Of a DNA stretch of 64,000 bases, positions 44,001 to 64,000 are shown in pieces. The notes beneath the pieces are model-generated. The model saw only the letters and a program-made list of their open reading frames with translations, was not told the origin of the DNA and did no database searches. Origin of the DNA: Orientallactaga sibirica (Eukaryota; Chordata; Mammalia; Rodentia; Dipodidae); contig JAEOAD010000888.1 of NCBI GenBank assembly GCA_036365145.1, positions 2,273,501 to 2,337,500 on the forward strand, in the 5' to 3' direction. Within the stretch, counting starts at the first letter, position 1, and each line of letters begins with the position of its first letter. The position numbers and the translations under genes were made by a program.

Positions 44001-47000
44001 AAGGTCAGCCTGGGCTAGGGCAAGACCTTAACTTGGGGGGAAAAAAAATTAGCTGGGCATGGTGGCATGTGTCTTTAGTCCCAGGACTTGGGAGGCAGAG
44101 GCAGGAGGTTTGCTGTGTGTTCAAGGCCCGCCAAGACTACATAGTGAATTCCAGGTTAGCCTGGGCTAGAGTGAAACCCTACCTTGAAAAACAACAACAA
44201 AATCCTAGCACTCGGGAGGCAGAGGTAGGAGGATCGCTGTGAGTTCAAGGCCACCCTGAGAATATAGAGTGAATTCCAGGTCAGCCTGGGCTAGAGTGAG
44301 ACCCTACCTTGAAAAACCAAAAAAAAAAAAAAAAAAAAAAAAAAAGCACATTGCATCTGGGTGTGATGACACAGCAATAAGCCTAGCACTCGGGTGGCTG
44401 AGACAGGAGAATCACCAGGTTAGGCCAATCTGGACTACTTGGTAAGAGCCTATTGTAAAAAGGAACAAGTGTGTGGACCAAAGAAAACGCCTGGTATAGG
44501 CTGTGGCTGCCAGTGTCTGAAGGAATGGTGTTTGAAGAACTTGAACCAAAGATGGGGATAAAGTTCCTCCTGGGCTGGAGAGATGGCTCAGCAATTAAAG
44601 GTGCTTGACAGCCCTGGTTTGATTCCCCAGTACCCATGTAAAGCCAGATGCACAAAGTGACATATTTGTCTGGAGTTTGTTTGCAGCAGCAGGAGGCCCT
44701 GAAACACACACTCTCTCTCTCTCCCTCTCTCTGTCAAATAAATGATTTAAAATTTTATTTACTTATTTATTTGAGAGATAGTGAGAAAGAGGCAGATAGA
44801 GAGAGTGGGCGCACCAGGGCCTTCAACCATTGCAATTGAACTCCAGACACATGTGCCACCTTAGGCATCTGGCTTACGTGGATCCTGGGGAATTGAACCT
44901 GGGTCCTTTGGCTTTGCAGGCAAGTGCCTTAACCGCTAAGTCATTTCTCCAGCCTGTAAGTGACTTTTTTTTTTTTTTTTAAATAATTCTTCCTTTCTCA
45001 GTGTATTGGGGCTGAGGTTGCCTAGCTGTCAGTCCCATGGTGGGGGCTTAAGATTTGTCCTTGGAACTGGTGATACCATGTTTCTCTCATTGCTTTCTAC
45101 TTTGATCTGTCCCCAGGCAGAACTGGCCACTTCTCACAAGTGCCTGAGCCATGAGGTTAAACGGCTAAATGAAGAAAATCAAGGACTCCGAGCTGAGCAG
45201 CAGCCGTCATCATCCCCCCAGGGCCCAGAGCAGCATGAAGGCCAGGAGAAGGCACTGCCCAGCTCAGTGAAGGTAGTTGGCATCAATAGCCTGGGTTAAC
45301 CTCATCAACTCCTCCTCCAAGCAGAGCAGAACAGCTATCGTGTGCCTGCGGTGCAGACTGGCATTCATGCGTCAGCTGTTTTACCTTGTCTGACTTACTG
45401 ACTTCTCTAAGGCTCAATTTTCTCATCTGAAAAATGAGACTGGACCATGTTCCCAGGGTTGACATGGAGAAAAAGAAAGATTACTGGACATAAGAGAAGG
45501 AAGCAATGATTTGATTTATTTGTAGTACCACTACCTCCCTTCTGCCCTCACCACAATGCTGGGATGAAGCCTGGGGCTTTGTGCATGCTGGACAATCACC
45601 CTATCACTGAGTCACACACCCCCAGCCTTTGATTTTTTTTTTTTTTTCAAGGTAGGGTCTCACTCTAGCTCAGACTGTCCTGGAATTCACTATGTAGTCT
45701 CAGGGTGGCCTTGAACTCACGGCAATCCTCCTACCTCTGCCTCCCAAGTGTTGAAATTGCAGGTGAACACTACCACACTCTGTAAAAATAGAAAGATGAG
45801 CCAGGCATGATGGCATACACCTTTAATCCCAGCATGTAAGAGGCAGAGAGGTAGGATTGCTGAGAGTTCAAGGCCACCCTTAGACTACATAGTGAATTCT
45901 AGCTCAGCCTGGGCTAGAGTGAAACTCTCCCTCAAAACAAACAAACAACAACAACAAAAAAAGATGGGCTGGGAGATTGATCAACAATTAAAAGGCACTT
46001 GCTTGCAAAGCCTGATGGTATGGATTCAGTTCCCTAGTATCTGCATAAAGTGGTGCATATGTCTGGAGGTCTGGAGTTCATTTGCAGTGTCACTAGGTCC
46101 TGGCATGTCCATTCTCATCCTCTCTCTCTCTTTGGAAACAAGTGAAAAAATATTTGGGGGTGGGGGATTGAGACACAGACAGAGAGAGAGGGAGAGGAAG
46201 ACAGATAGAGATGGGCATACCAGCTGCTGTGAACGAAATCCAGATGCATGCACCCCCTTGTGGTCAACTGCAACATTGCGCCCTTGCGTCACTTTGCATC
46301 TGGCTAAAGGTGGGACCTGGAGATTGGAACCAGCGTTCTTAGTCTTAGGAGACAGGCGCCTTAATCGCTAATCCATCTCTCCAGCCCTAAAAATTTTTTT
46401 TTTTATGTGCAAGTAGAGAGAGATAGAAGAGAGACAGAGGGGATATGGCTCAGCCATTAAAGGGTCTTGCTTGCAAAGCCTGCTGGCCCAAGTTTGGATC
46501 CCCATGCAAAGCTACAAGCAACAAGAAGTTCCCTCCTTTTCTCCCTGTCTGTACCTCTCTCCCTCCCAAATGCTGGGATTACATGGGCCACCATTGTCCA
46601 GCTTCATGTTTTGTTTTTATTTCTTGTGTGTGTGTGTTGCACCAGGGTCTTTTGCCACTGCAGATGAACACCAGACACATGTAATTTTTATGTCTGGCTT
46701 TATATGGATGCTGGGGAATTAAACCCGGGCTGGAGGCTTTTCAAGCAAATACCTTAAATGCTGAACCATCTTCTCAGCCCTTTGTTCTATTTTGTTTTGA
46801 GACAGTCGCCCTATGTAGCTCCTGCTGATTTTTAAACATATGGTGATTCCTCTTCTCTTCTCTTCTTGAAAATAATAAATAATAAATAAATAAAATATTG
46901 TTGTTTAAAAAAAGAGAAAGAAAAAAAAAGTGTTCCTTTGCTTTGCAGCAGCAACAGGCCCTGGTGCAACCTATCTCTCCCTCTCTCTGTCTTCACCTCC

Positions 47001-50000
47001 CTCCCTTTTTTCAAAAGTGTTAAAGTGAGAGACAAAACAAACAAAACACAAAAATGTGCAACAAAGAAAAATAAGCTCAAAAGCTCTTTCTTGTATCTAA
47101 AAGAATAAGAGACAGCTGATTCTGAGCCAGCTATGAGTAACTTTGGCCCATTCTCTCTCTCCCTCTCCCCTCTCTCAAATAAATAAATAAAAATAAAATT
47201 TAACCGGGTGTGGTGGCGTACGCCTTTAATCCCAGCACTCGGGAGGCAGAGGTAGGAGGATCGCCGTGAGTTCGAGGCCACCCTGAGACTACATAGTTAA
47301 TTCTAGGTCAGCCTGGGCCAGAGTGAGACCTTACCTCAAAAAAACAAAAAATAAAAATAAAATTTTCAAAGAAAAAGTAGCCAGGCATGGTGGCGCACAC
47401 CTTTAATCCCAGCACTCAGGAGCCAGAGGTTGGAAGATTACTGTGAGTTCAAGGTCACCCTGAGAATACAGAGTGAATTCCAGGTCAGCCTGAGCTACAG
47501 TGAGACCCTACCTTTAAAAACAAAAAAAAAAAAAAAAGAAAAAGGTAGTGTATGTGTATGTTGACCAGAGATCCTAGGGGGCCCAGGCCCACACATGCAC
47601 ATGTAAATAAAAAAGAAAAAGGGGAAAAAAGAATGAAAGAATAAATAAATAAAAGAAGAGAGACAGAGGGAAAGAGAATGAACATTCCAGAGCCTCCAAC
47701 CATTGCAAACAAACTCTAGATGGGTGCACCACATTGTGTATCTGACTTTATTTGGTTACTGGGGAATCGAACCTGCGTTGTTAGGCTTTGCAGACAGGCG
47801 ATTTAACCGCTGAGCCATCTCTCCAGCCTCATTAAAAATATTTTTTAAAAAATATCAGGCAGTGGTGGCACACGCCTTTAATCCCAGCACTCAGGAGGCA
47901 GAGGTAGGTGGATCCCGAGAGTGCTAGGCCACCCTGAGACTCCATAGTGAATTCCAGGTCAGCCTAGGCTAGAGCGGGACCCTACCTTTCTTTAAATAAT
48001 ATACACATAAAGGTAACCTGGGACCTCTCTCTACCCTGAGGATTGCAAGTTGCATCCTCTTCAGTGCAGCCCTGCATTCCTTGTTCTGTATTACCTTCCT
48101 GCTCTGTGTTTTTTTTTTTTTGAGAGAGAGAGACACAGAGAGAGGGAGAGGGAGACAGATAGAGAATGGGCGTGCCAGCAGCCTCTCAGCTGCTGTGAAT
48201 GAACTCCATGTGCGTGCGCCCCCTTGTGGGCAAGTGCAGCTTTGCGTCCTTGCATCACTGCATCTGGCTAAACGTGGGACCTGGAGATTGGAACCAGCAT
48301 TCTTAGGCTTAGCAAACAGGCGTCTTAACTGCTAAGCCATCTCTCCAGCCCCCTGCTCTGTTTTAAAATTATTTACTTCGAAGGAGAGAGAGATGGAAAG
48401 GCTAGGGCCTCCAGCTGTTGCAAATGAACTCCAGACTCATGTACCACTTTGTGTATCTAGCCTTACGTGGGTACTGGAGAATTGACCCAGGTCATGATTA
48501 GGCTTTGCAGGCAAGTACCTTAACACGGAGCCATTTCTCCAGCGCCTTGCCCCCCCCCCCCTTGTTTTCCAAGGTAGGGTCTCACTCTAACCCAGGCTGA
48601 CCTGGAATTCATTATGTAGTCTCAGGCTCTTACCTCTGCCTCCCGAGTGTGGAGATTAAAGGTGTGCACCACCACAGCAGGCTCCTCTGCCCCATTCTTT
48701 TTTTTTTGTTTTGTTTTGTTTTTCGAGGTAGGGTCTCACTTTAGCTCAGGCTTACCTGGAATTCACTATATGTAGTCTCAGGGTGGCCTCGAACTCACAG
48801 CGATCCTCCTACCTCTGCCTCCCGAGTGCTGGGATTAAAGGCGTGCGCCACCACGCCCAGCCTCTGCCCCATTCTTGAGAATGCTTCACACCATGTGACA
48901 GGCATGGTCTTGGGCTCCTTCATTCACACAGCAGCTGCAGTGTGTTTTTTCTCATATCCATGGCATTTGAATTCTTTGCTGTTTTAGCTCTTCTTTCCTT
49001 CCTCCTCCCTTCCCCTTCCCTTCCCCTCCTTCTTCCCCCTTCTCCCTCCCTCCTCTCACCAGTGGCCCCTCGGGTCCCTGTTCTGCTCTTCTGCCCTGGG
49101 CCCAGCAGGACACTTGTGTCCCTTACAGGAGCTGCAGCAGCTAGTTCAGCACACACAGCAGCAGGCACGGGCCAGGCAGCAGGCACAGGAGCATGAGGCC
49201 GAGCGCCTACGCATTGAGATTGTGACACTTCGTGAGGCATTCGAGGAGGAAAAGGCGGCCAGAGCCAGCCTGGAAGGGCAGCTAAGGGTGCAGCGGGAGG
49301 AGACAGGTGAGGGAACAGGGGCAAGACACCTACCCACTGCCACTCCCCATAGGGCCCCCTGGGTTGGGTGTGGGTAGCAGGAGGGAAGCCAGTAGAGAAC
49401 CAGCCTTGACTTTTCTCTCTCTCTCTCACCCCCATCTTACAGAACTGCTAGAGGGTGAGTAGGGGCCAGCACCCTGCAGAGGGCTGGGCTGCAGTGGGGA
49501 CCAGGACCAAAATCATACGGGCCTGACTTCTCGCCTCCCTGTGCCTTGACTTCCCAGCTTCCCTGTGTAGCCTGAGGATAGAGATGGAGCGGGTCCAGCA
49601 GGAGCAGAGCAAGGTGAATGGTACCTAGTGCCAAGGCTAGGGTGATAAAGCTGTGTGGTGACAACTTAATGTCTCCCCCCCTCTACAACATACACTCTTC
49701 CTGTCTCCCTCAGGCCAGGCAGCAGGAAGTCCTGCAGCAACCACCTGGCTCCAGCAGGACAGAAGAGGTCAGAGTCAAGTGGTATACAGGGGCACTGGTG
49801 TGATCACCCTGTGGTTGTGACCATGCATCCTCCTACCTGGCCCAAGATAAGTCAGGTCCCAGTGCTACATTCTGTCCCTGCAGGCCCAGCTCACAGACCT
49901 CCTCTCTGAACAGAGGGCCAAGGCACTGAGGCTGCAGGCCGAGCTGGAGACCAGCGAACAGGTGCAGAGGGACTTTGTGCGGCTGTCCCAAGCTCTGCAG

Positions 50001-50498
50001 GTATGGTCTGGACCCTCCCCAACTGGCTGGTGTAGCTCTAGATGACTTGTGGGTCTTGCAAGGACAGTCCCCAATTAGAGGAGTGCTGTTCCTCATCCTG
50101 GACCTGCATGGTCCTTCCCCTTGTGCTATTGTTCTTTAAAAAAAAAAAAAAAAGGAAGCTGTTAAATGTGCATCTCCACCAGTCATATGACAGCTGCATG
50201 CCATCAACCTCACCACTGGCCAGCTGCAAGCAGACTTCCTCAGGCCTGTTCCTAGGACCCACTCCTTCCCTTGCTCTGGTCTCACCGTGGACTGCCTTTG
50301 CAGATGTGGCCCATTGGCCCTGGCCTTGAGGCCTGGCTGGCGGGTAAGGACTGTTTCCCCACCAGGGCCCTCTGCCTTTCCCACCTAATCCTACAGATGC
50401 GCCTAGAGTGGATCCGCCAGGCAGAAACTCTGGAGCAAGTGCACAGCATCTTGGATGAAGCACCCCTGAGGGACATCAGAGATATCAAGGACTCTTGA
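32228..50498 (+). CDS. Rabep2: Rabaptin-5beta, RAB GTPase-binding effector protein 2, complete
   Basis: Fourteen coding exons on the plus strand encode 586 aa: 32228-32288, 32668-32877, 37662-37819, 41271-41381, 41459-41809, 42338-42433, 42513-42611, 45117-45272, 49129-49306, 49443-49454, 49558-49613, 49714-49767, 49884-50000, 50397-50498. The protein is almost wholly coiled coil, with heptad-rich Glu/Gln/Leu stretches at residues about 36-180, 290-400 and 415-560. These are broken by a Ser/Pro-rich linker (residues 185-290). The family binds GTP-Rab5, with Rabex-5, in early endosome fusion; it acts in the cytosol and on endosomes. All junctions are in frame. The human protein is 569 aa, and the extra 17-18 residues here correspond to exon 12, which may be a cassette. 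Confidence 0.95.
32289..32667. other. Rabep2 intron 1
   Basis: GC-rich, non-repetitive, the downstream shoulder of the CpG island. Nothing else seen. Confidence 0.6.
32668..32877 (+). CDS. Rabep2: Rabep2 coding exon 2
   Basis: 210 bp, residues 21-90, including ELGRLRAELAGALAEMETMK and EVASLQAILK. This starts the first coiled coil. Acceptor ttcgcag, donor gtgagg. Confidence 0.95.
34570..34871 (-). mobile_element. Solo LTR, MaLR/ERVL-like, 5-bp target-site duplication
   Basis: 302 bp inserted in a reverse B1-like SINE. 'ccctg' flanks it on both sides (34565-34569 and 34872-34876). On the minus strand it starts tatggtagtttgtatagatg, has 'caataaattccttcctcc' near the 3' end and ends 'gctgtctactaca'. 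These features resemble rodent MaLR LTRs. No internal retroviral sequence is present. Confidence 0.65.
35163..35562 (-). mobile_element. Solo LTR, ERV2/ERVK-type, perfect 6-bp target-site duplication
   Basis: 400 bp inserted in a reverse tRNA-SINE. 'ggtcct' flanks both ends (35157-35162 and 35563-35568). On the minus strand it starts TGTTGGGC and ends GACCGGCA, the TG...CA form. It contains TATATAAA (35343-35350) about 15 bp ahead of AATAAA (35323-35328), as in class II rodent LTRs. The internal region is absent, consistent with LTR-LTR recombination. Confidence 0.85.
36070..36083 (-). promoter_or_regulatory. CTCF-type core motif inside a SINE
   Basis: Perfect reverse-strand core in a long-type SINE in Rabep2 intron 2. 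Confidence 0.5.
37662..37819 (+). CDS. Rabep2: Rabep2 coding exon 3
   Basis: 158 bp, residues 91-143 (SINSYEAQIMLLKQERQQQQ, LKQLLSRAHPLDSLEKQMEK). Coiled coil. Acceptor gcccacag, donor gttggg. Confidence 0.94.
37820..41270. repeat. Rabep2 intron 3 contents
   Basis: Unique at 37820-38190. Old B1-like pieces (38195-38460), reverse B1-like (38500-38645), and tRNA-SINE with (TC)n and (AAAT)n (38797-39040). Old tRNA-SINE (39250-39410), B1-like (39421-39570), and ID-like (39605-39690). Mostly unique at 39830-40225. B1-like (40229-40395), reverse B1-like (40450-40570), B1-like (40805-40940), then the polypurine tract. Confidence 0.65.
40941..41238 (+). repeat. 300-bp compound polypurine microsatellite next to Rabep2 exon 4
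   Basis: A continuous A/G-only run made of successive blocks: (GAAA)n, (GA)n, (GGGGA)n, (GGAGA)n, (GGAAA)n, (GGGA)n and (GGAA)n. It seems to have grown from the A-rich tail of the B1-like SINE at 40805-40940. It is a candidate for triplex (H-DNA) formation and for length instability. Confidence 0.95.
41271..41381 (+). CDS. Rabep2: Rabep2 coding exon 4
   Basis: 111 bp, residues 144-180 (AHEDSEKLREIVLPMEQEIA, ELKAKLLRAEELIQEIQ). The acceptor ccctccag lies only about 32 bp after a 300-bp pure purine tract, so little room is left for the usual branch point and pyrimidine tract. Confidence 0.95.
41459..41809 (+). CDS. Rabep2: Rabep2 coding exon 5 (Ser/Pro-rich linker)
   Basis: 351 bp, residues 181-297. 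It contains SRNPSPPLEPLDEPSGDGG, NCDDSASISSFSLGSG and GIYLPPPGYQLVSDTQWEQL. Likely disordered and phosphorylated. Acceptor ttccctag, donor gtgtgt. Confidence 0.95.
41810..42337. other. Rabep2 intron 5
   Basis: Mostly unique. A purine-rich stretch lies near 42015-42065 and possibly an ID-like remnant near 41975-42020. No gene seen. Confidence 0.5.
42338..42433 (+). CDS. Rabep2: Rabep2 coding exon 6
   Basis: 96 bp, residues 298-329 (GRQLQKDLESISRERDELQ, RRSNEDCAKQ), the start of the second coiled coil. Acceptor ctggcag, donor gtaggt. Confidence 0.94.
42513..42611 (+). CDS. Rabep2: Rabep2 coding exon 7
   Basis: 99 bp, residues 330-362 (MQVLLAQVQNSEQLLRTLQG, SQAQERVQLQM). Acceptor caccccag, donor gtaagc. 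Confidence 0.94.
43635..43870 (+). mobile_element. tRNA-derived SINE, long type with CTCF-like core (representative copy)
   Basis: It shares the 'ggctggagagatgg' head with the short type but has a different body. That body reads 'cagatgcaaagtgacgcaag', then a segment with ccacaagggggcgc at 43760-43773, then 'gcagcagctgagagactgct' and a CT-rich end. Other long-type copies are at 2572-2840, 15085-15360, 20178-20425, 34095-34340, 35955-36205 and 48110-48352. Confidence 0.8.
43760..43773 (+). promoter_or_regulatory. CTCF-type core motif inside a SINE
   Basis: ccacaagggggcgc fits the CTCF core CCACNAGGGGGCGC exactly. Binding is inferred from sequence only. Confidence 0.5.
45117..45272 (+). CDS. 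Rabep2: Rabep2 coding exon 8
   Basis: 156 bp, residues 363-414 (AELATSHKCLSHEVKRLNEE, SSSPQGPEQHEGQEK, LPSSVK). Donor gtagtt. A GTGAAG six bases earlier is an alternative that would also keep frame. Confidence 0.92.
45273..49128. repeat. Rabep2 intron 8 contents
   Basis: Unique at 45273-45530. ID-like (45530-45630), reverse B1-like (45640-45780), B1-like (45798-45950), tRNA-SINE (45966-46135), and reverse-oriented long type (46155-46390). Degraded SINE pieces lie at 46430-47170. B1-like (47203-47350 and 47377-47530), reverse tRNA-SINE (47600-47830), B1-like (47850-47995), and reverse long type (48110-48352). Then reverse tRNA-SINE (48370-48545) and reverse B1-like (48560-48690 and 48715-48860). 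About 260 bp before exon 9 are unique and pyrimidine-rich. Confidence 0.65.
48216..48229 (-). promoter_or_regulatory. CTCF-type core motif inside a SINE
   Basis: Perfect reverse-strand core in a long-type SINE in Rabep2 intron 8. Confidence 0.5.
49129..49306 (+). CDS. Rabep2: Rabep2 coding exon 9
   Basis: 178 bp, residues 415-473 (ELQQLVQHTQQQARARQQAQ, ERLRIEIVTLREAFEEE, LEGQLRVQREET). Acceptor cttacag, donor gtgagg. Confidence 0.94.
49443..49454 (+). CDS. Rabep2: Rabep2 coding exon 10, 12-nt microexon
   Basis: AACTGCTAGAGG between catcttacag and gtgagt. With the flanking split codons it encodes E-LLE-A, matching the family segment REETE-VLEASLCSL. Without it the reading phase still joins (12 nt), so skipping would remove four residues only. 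Confidence 0.82.
49558..49613 (+). CDS. Rabep2: Rabep2 coding exon 11
   Basis: 56 bp, residues 478-496 (ASLCSLRIEMERVQQEQSK). Acceptor cttcccag, donor gtgaat. Confidence 0.93.
49714..49767 (+). CDS. Rabep2: Rabep2 coding exon 12, possible cassette exon
   Basis: 54 bp, residues 497-514 (ARQQEVLQQPPGSSRTEE). Acceptor ccctcag. The donor gtcaga is weak. It is phase 0 at both ends, so it can be skipped without a frameshift; skipping gives SK-AQLTDLLSEQ, the form seen in the 569-aa human protein. Confidence 0.75.
49884..50000 (+). CDS. Rabep2: Rabep2 coding exon 13
   Basis: 117 bp, residues 515-553 (AQLTDLLSEQRAKALRLQAE, SEQVQRDFVRLSQALQ). This is the C-terminal coiled coil that in the family contributes to Rab5 binding. 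Acceptor ccctgcag, donor gtatgg. Confidence 0.94.
50001..50396. other. Rabep2 intron 13
   Basis: Unique sequence with one A-run near 50140. Nothing else recognised. Confidence 0.55.
50397..50498 (+). CDS. Rabep2: Rabep2 coding exon 14 and stop
   Basis: 102 bp, residues 554-586 (MRLEWIRQAETLEQVHSIL, DEAPLRDIRDIKDS) then TGA at 50496-50498. Acceptor cctacag. Confidence 0.95.
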   Translation: MRLEWIRQAETLEQVHSILDEAPLRDIRDIKDS

Positions 50499-51024
50499 GG
50501 GGCCGAGTGAGAAGGCACCCACGCCCCACTCCCTCTCCTGTGGGGAAGCTGGCCCTTCTCCACCAAAACTGTGAGGCATAGATTACAGGGTCTCAGGATA
50601 GAACCTCACCCACTCTAAACCTGGGGTGGGAGTGCTGGGGCCACCACTGCCCAGCACCTCCTCCCAGAGTGACTAGACCTTCTGCTCTCAGGGATGACAC
50701 CTGGGTGAGGGTCACAATCCCCCTACCCCTTGCCTCCAGAACCAAAGGTGCAGGCTGATGCCCTGTGGCCAAGGGCCATGCTGCTGCATGGACCTGCCCT
50801 CCCGCCCCACCCTACCCCACCCCAATCAGCCACCCAGTCCTGAGGCACAGCCTAGCCTATGTATGGTGGCTGGAAACCTCTGTCGGTGTAAGTGGGTCCC
50901 TCACACAAGGGTCCTGGGCCAGGAAGCTGCTTTCTGGACCATATGACACTAAGACATTTATTTGTCCATAGGCCTAATATAGGCTCCCCCACACACATGG
51001 AAGCAAAGCAAGACTTTTTTGTCA

Positions 51025-51030
51025 TTTATT
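51025..51030 (-). terminator. Atp2a1 polyadenylation signal AATAAA
   Basis: tttatt on the plus strand, four bases from the Rabep2 signal. It lies about 220 nt beyond the Atp2a1 final stop, agreeing with the short 3' untranslated region known for SERCA1. Confidence 0.75.
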
Positions 51031-51033
51031 TTC

Positions 51034-51039
51034 AATAAA
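51034..51039 (+). terminator. Rabep2 polyadenylation signal AATAAA
   Basis: Canonical hexamer in 'ttcaataaataagc', followed about 20 nt on by T/G-rich sequence 'cagtcggtcgccttgtccc'. Confidence 0.8.
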
Positions 51040-51249
51040 TAAGCAGCTCAGCTCAGTCGGTCGCCTTGTCCCTGTAAGCCCCATGAGGTGTATGTGTGGG
51101 GAGGTTAAAAGGTAGTTTGCTGAAGGGGGTGGAGAGGGGCAGGGGACTTGGGTTTATAAACAGAACTGGGAAGGGGGAGGGTCTGTGCCACAGCTCTGGC
51201 TGAAGATGCAGTCATTGTCAGGATGGGGAAGAAGGGGCGGAAAGGCTGG

Positions 51250-64000
<12,751 letters not shown>

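Larger units (their letters stand above)
42612..45116. repeat. Rabep2 intron 7 contents
   Basis: Reverse B1-like (42800-42945), unique at 42950-43360, tRNA-SINE (43362-43570), and long-type tRNA-SINE (43635-43870). B1-like elements follow (43896-44035, 44050-44200, 44200-44320), then tRNA-SINE (44573-44750) and reverse tRNA-SINE (44750-44955). Confidence 0.65.
50499..51055 (+). other. Rabep2 3' untranslated region
   Basis: About 555 nt, C-rich, no open frame of note. It ends at the AATAAA of 51034-51039. Its last 40-50 nt are antisense to the Atp2a1 3' end. Confidence 0.75.

Overview
This is a mammalian, almost certainly rodent, genomic window. It holds spliced genes with GT-AG introns, CpG-island promoters and very dense SINEs. 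One SINE class is 7SL-derived and B1-like. The other is tRNA-derived and B2/ID-like, with a head reading 'ggctggagagatggcttag'. These SINE consensus forms are not the mouse or rat ones; they would suit a dipodoid rodent such as a jerboa, but that placement is inference.

Four protein-coding genes were reconstructed exon by exon. From left to right they are Nfatc2ip (minus strand, coding exons 1-7, last exon off the left edge), Cd19 (minus, complete, 14 coding exons, 552 aa), Rabep2 (plus, complete, 14 coding exons, 586 aa) and Atp2a1/SERCA1 (minus, exons 10-23, 5' part off the right edge). The order and relative orientation match the human 16p11.2 block ATP2A1-RABEP2-CD19-NFATC2IP. Every splice junction keeps frame. 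The Atp2a1 reconstruction lands exactly on SERCA1 numbering: Lys515, Asp703, Asn796, Asp800, Glu908 and a Gly994 end.

Layout: 1-12700 is Nfatc2ip, with a 1-kb tandem duplication that includes its exon 3. 12701-16080 is promoter plus nested repeats. 16080-24405 is Cd19, with a conserved PAX5-type promoter site just upstream. 24500-31400 is mostly SINEs, with a broken FMO-like retrocopy near 31.0 kb. 31700-32700 is the Rabep2 CpG island with tandem ETS-type sites. 32228-51055 is Rabep2; its introns hold two solo LTRs with target-site duplications and a 300-bp polypurine tract abutting exon 4. 51010-64000 is Atp2a1, whose 3' end overlaps that of Rabep2 tail to tail. The genes are functionally unrelated (SUMO-like/NFAT cofactor, B-cell co-receptor, Rab5 effector, muscle calcium pump) and are linked by synteny only.

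The most interesting signals are: a SINE subfamily that carries a CTCF-type core motif at about ten positions; the Nfatc2ip exon-3 duplication, where one copy is frameshifted; the conserved 42-nt regulated exon 22 of SERCA1 with YGCY-rich flanking intron; and the shared bidirectional polyadenylation site between Rabep2 and Atp2a1. No wholly new gene system was found.
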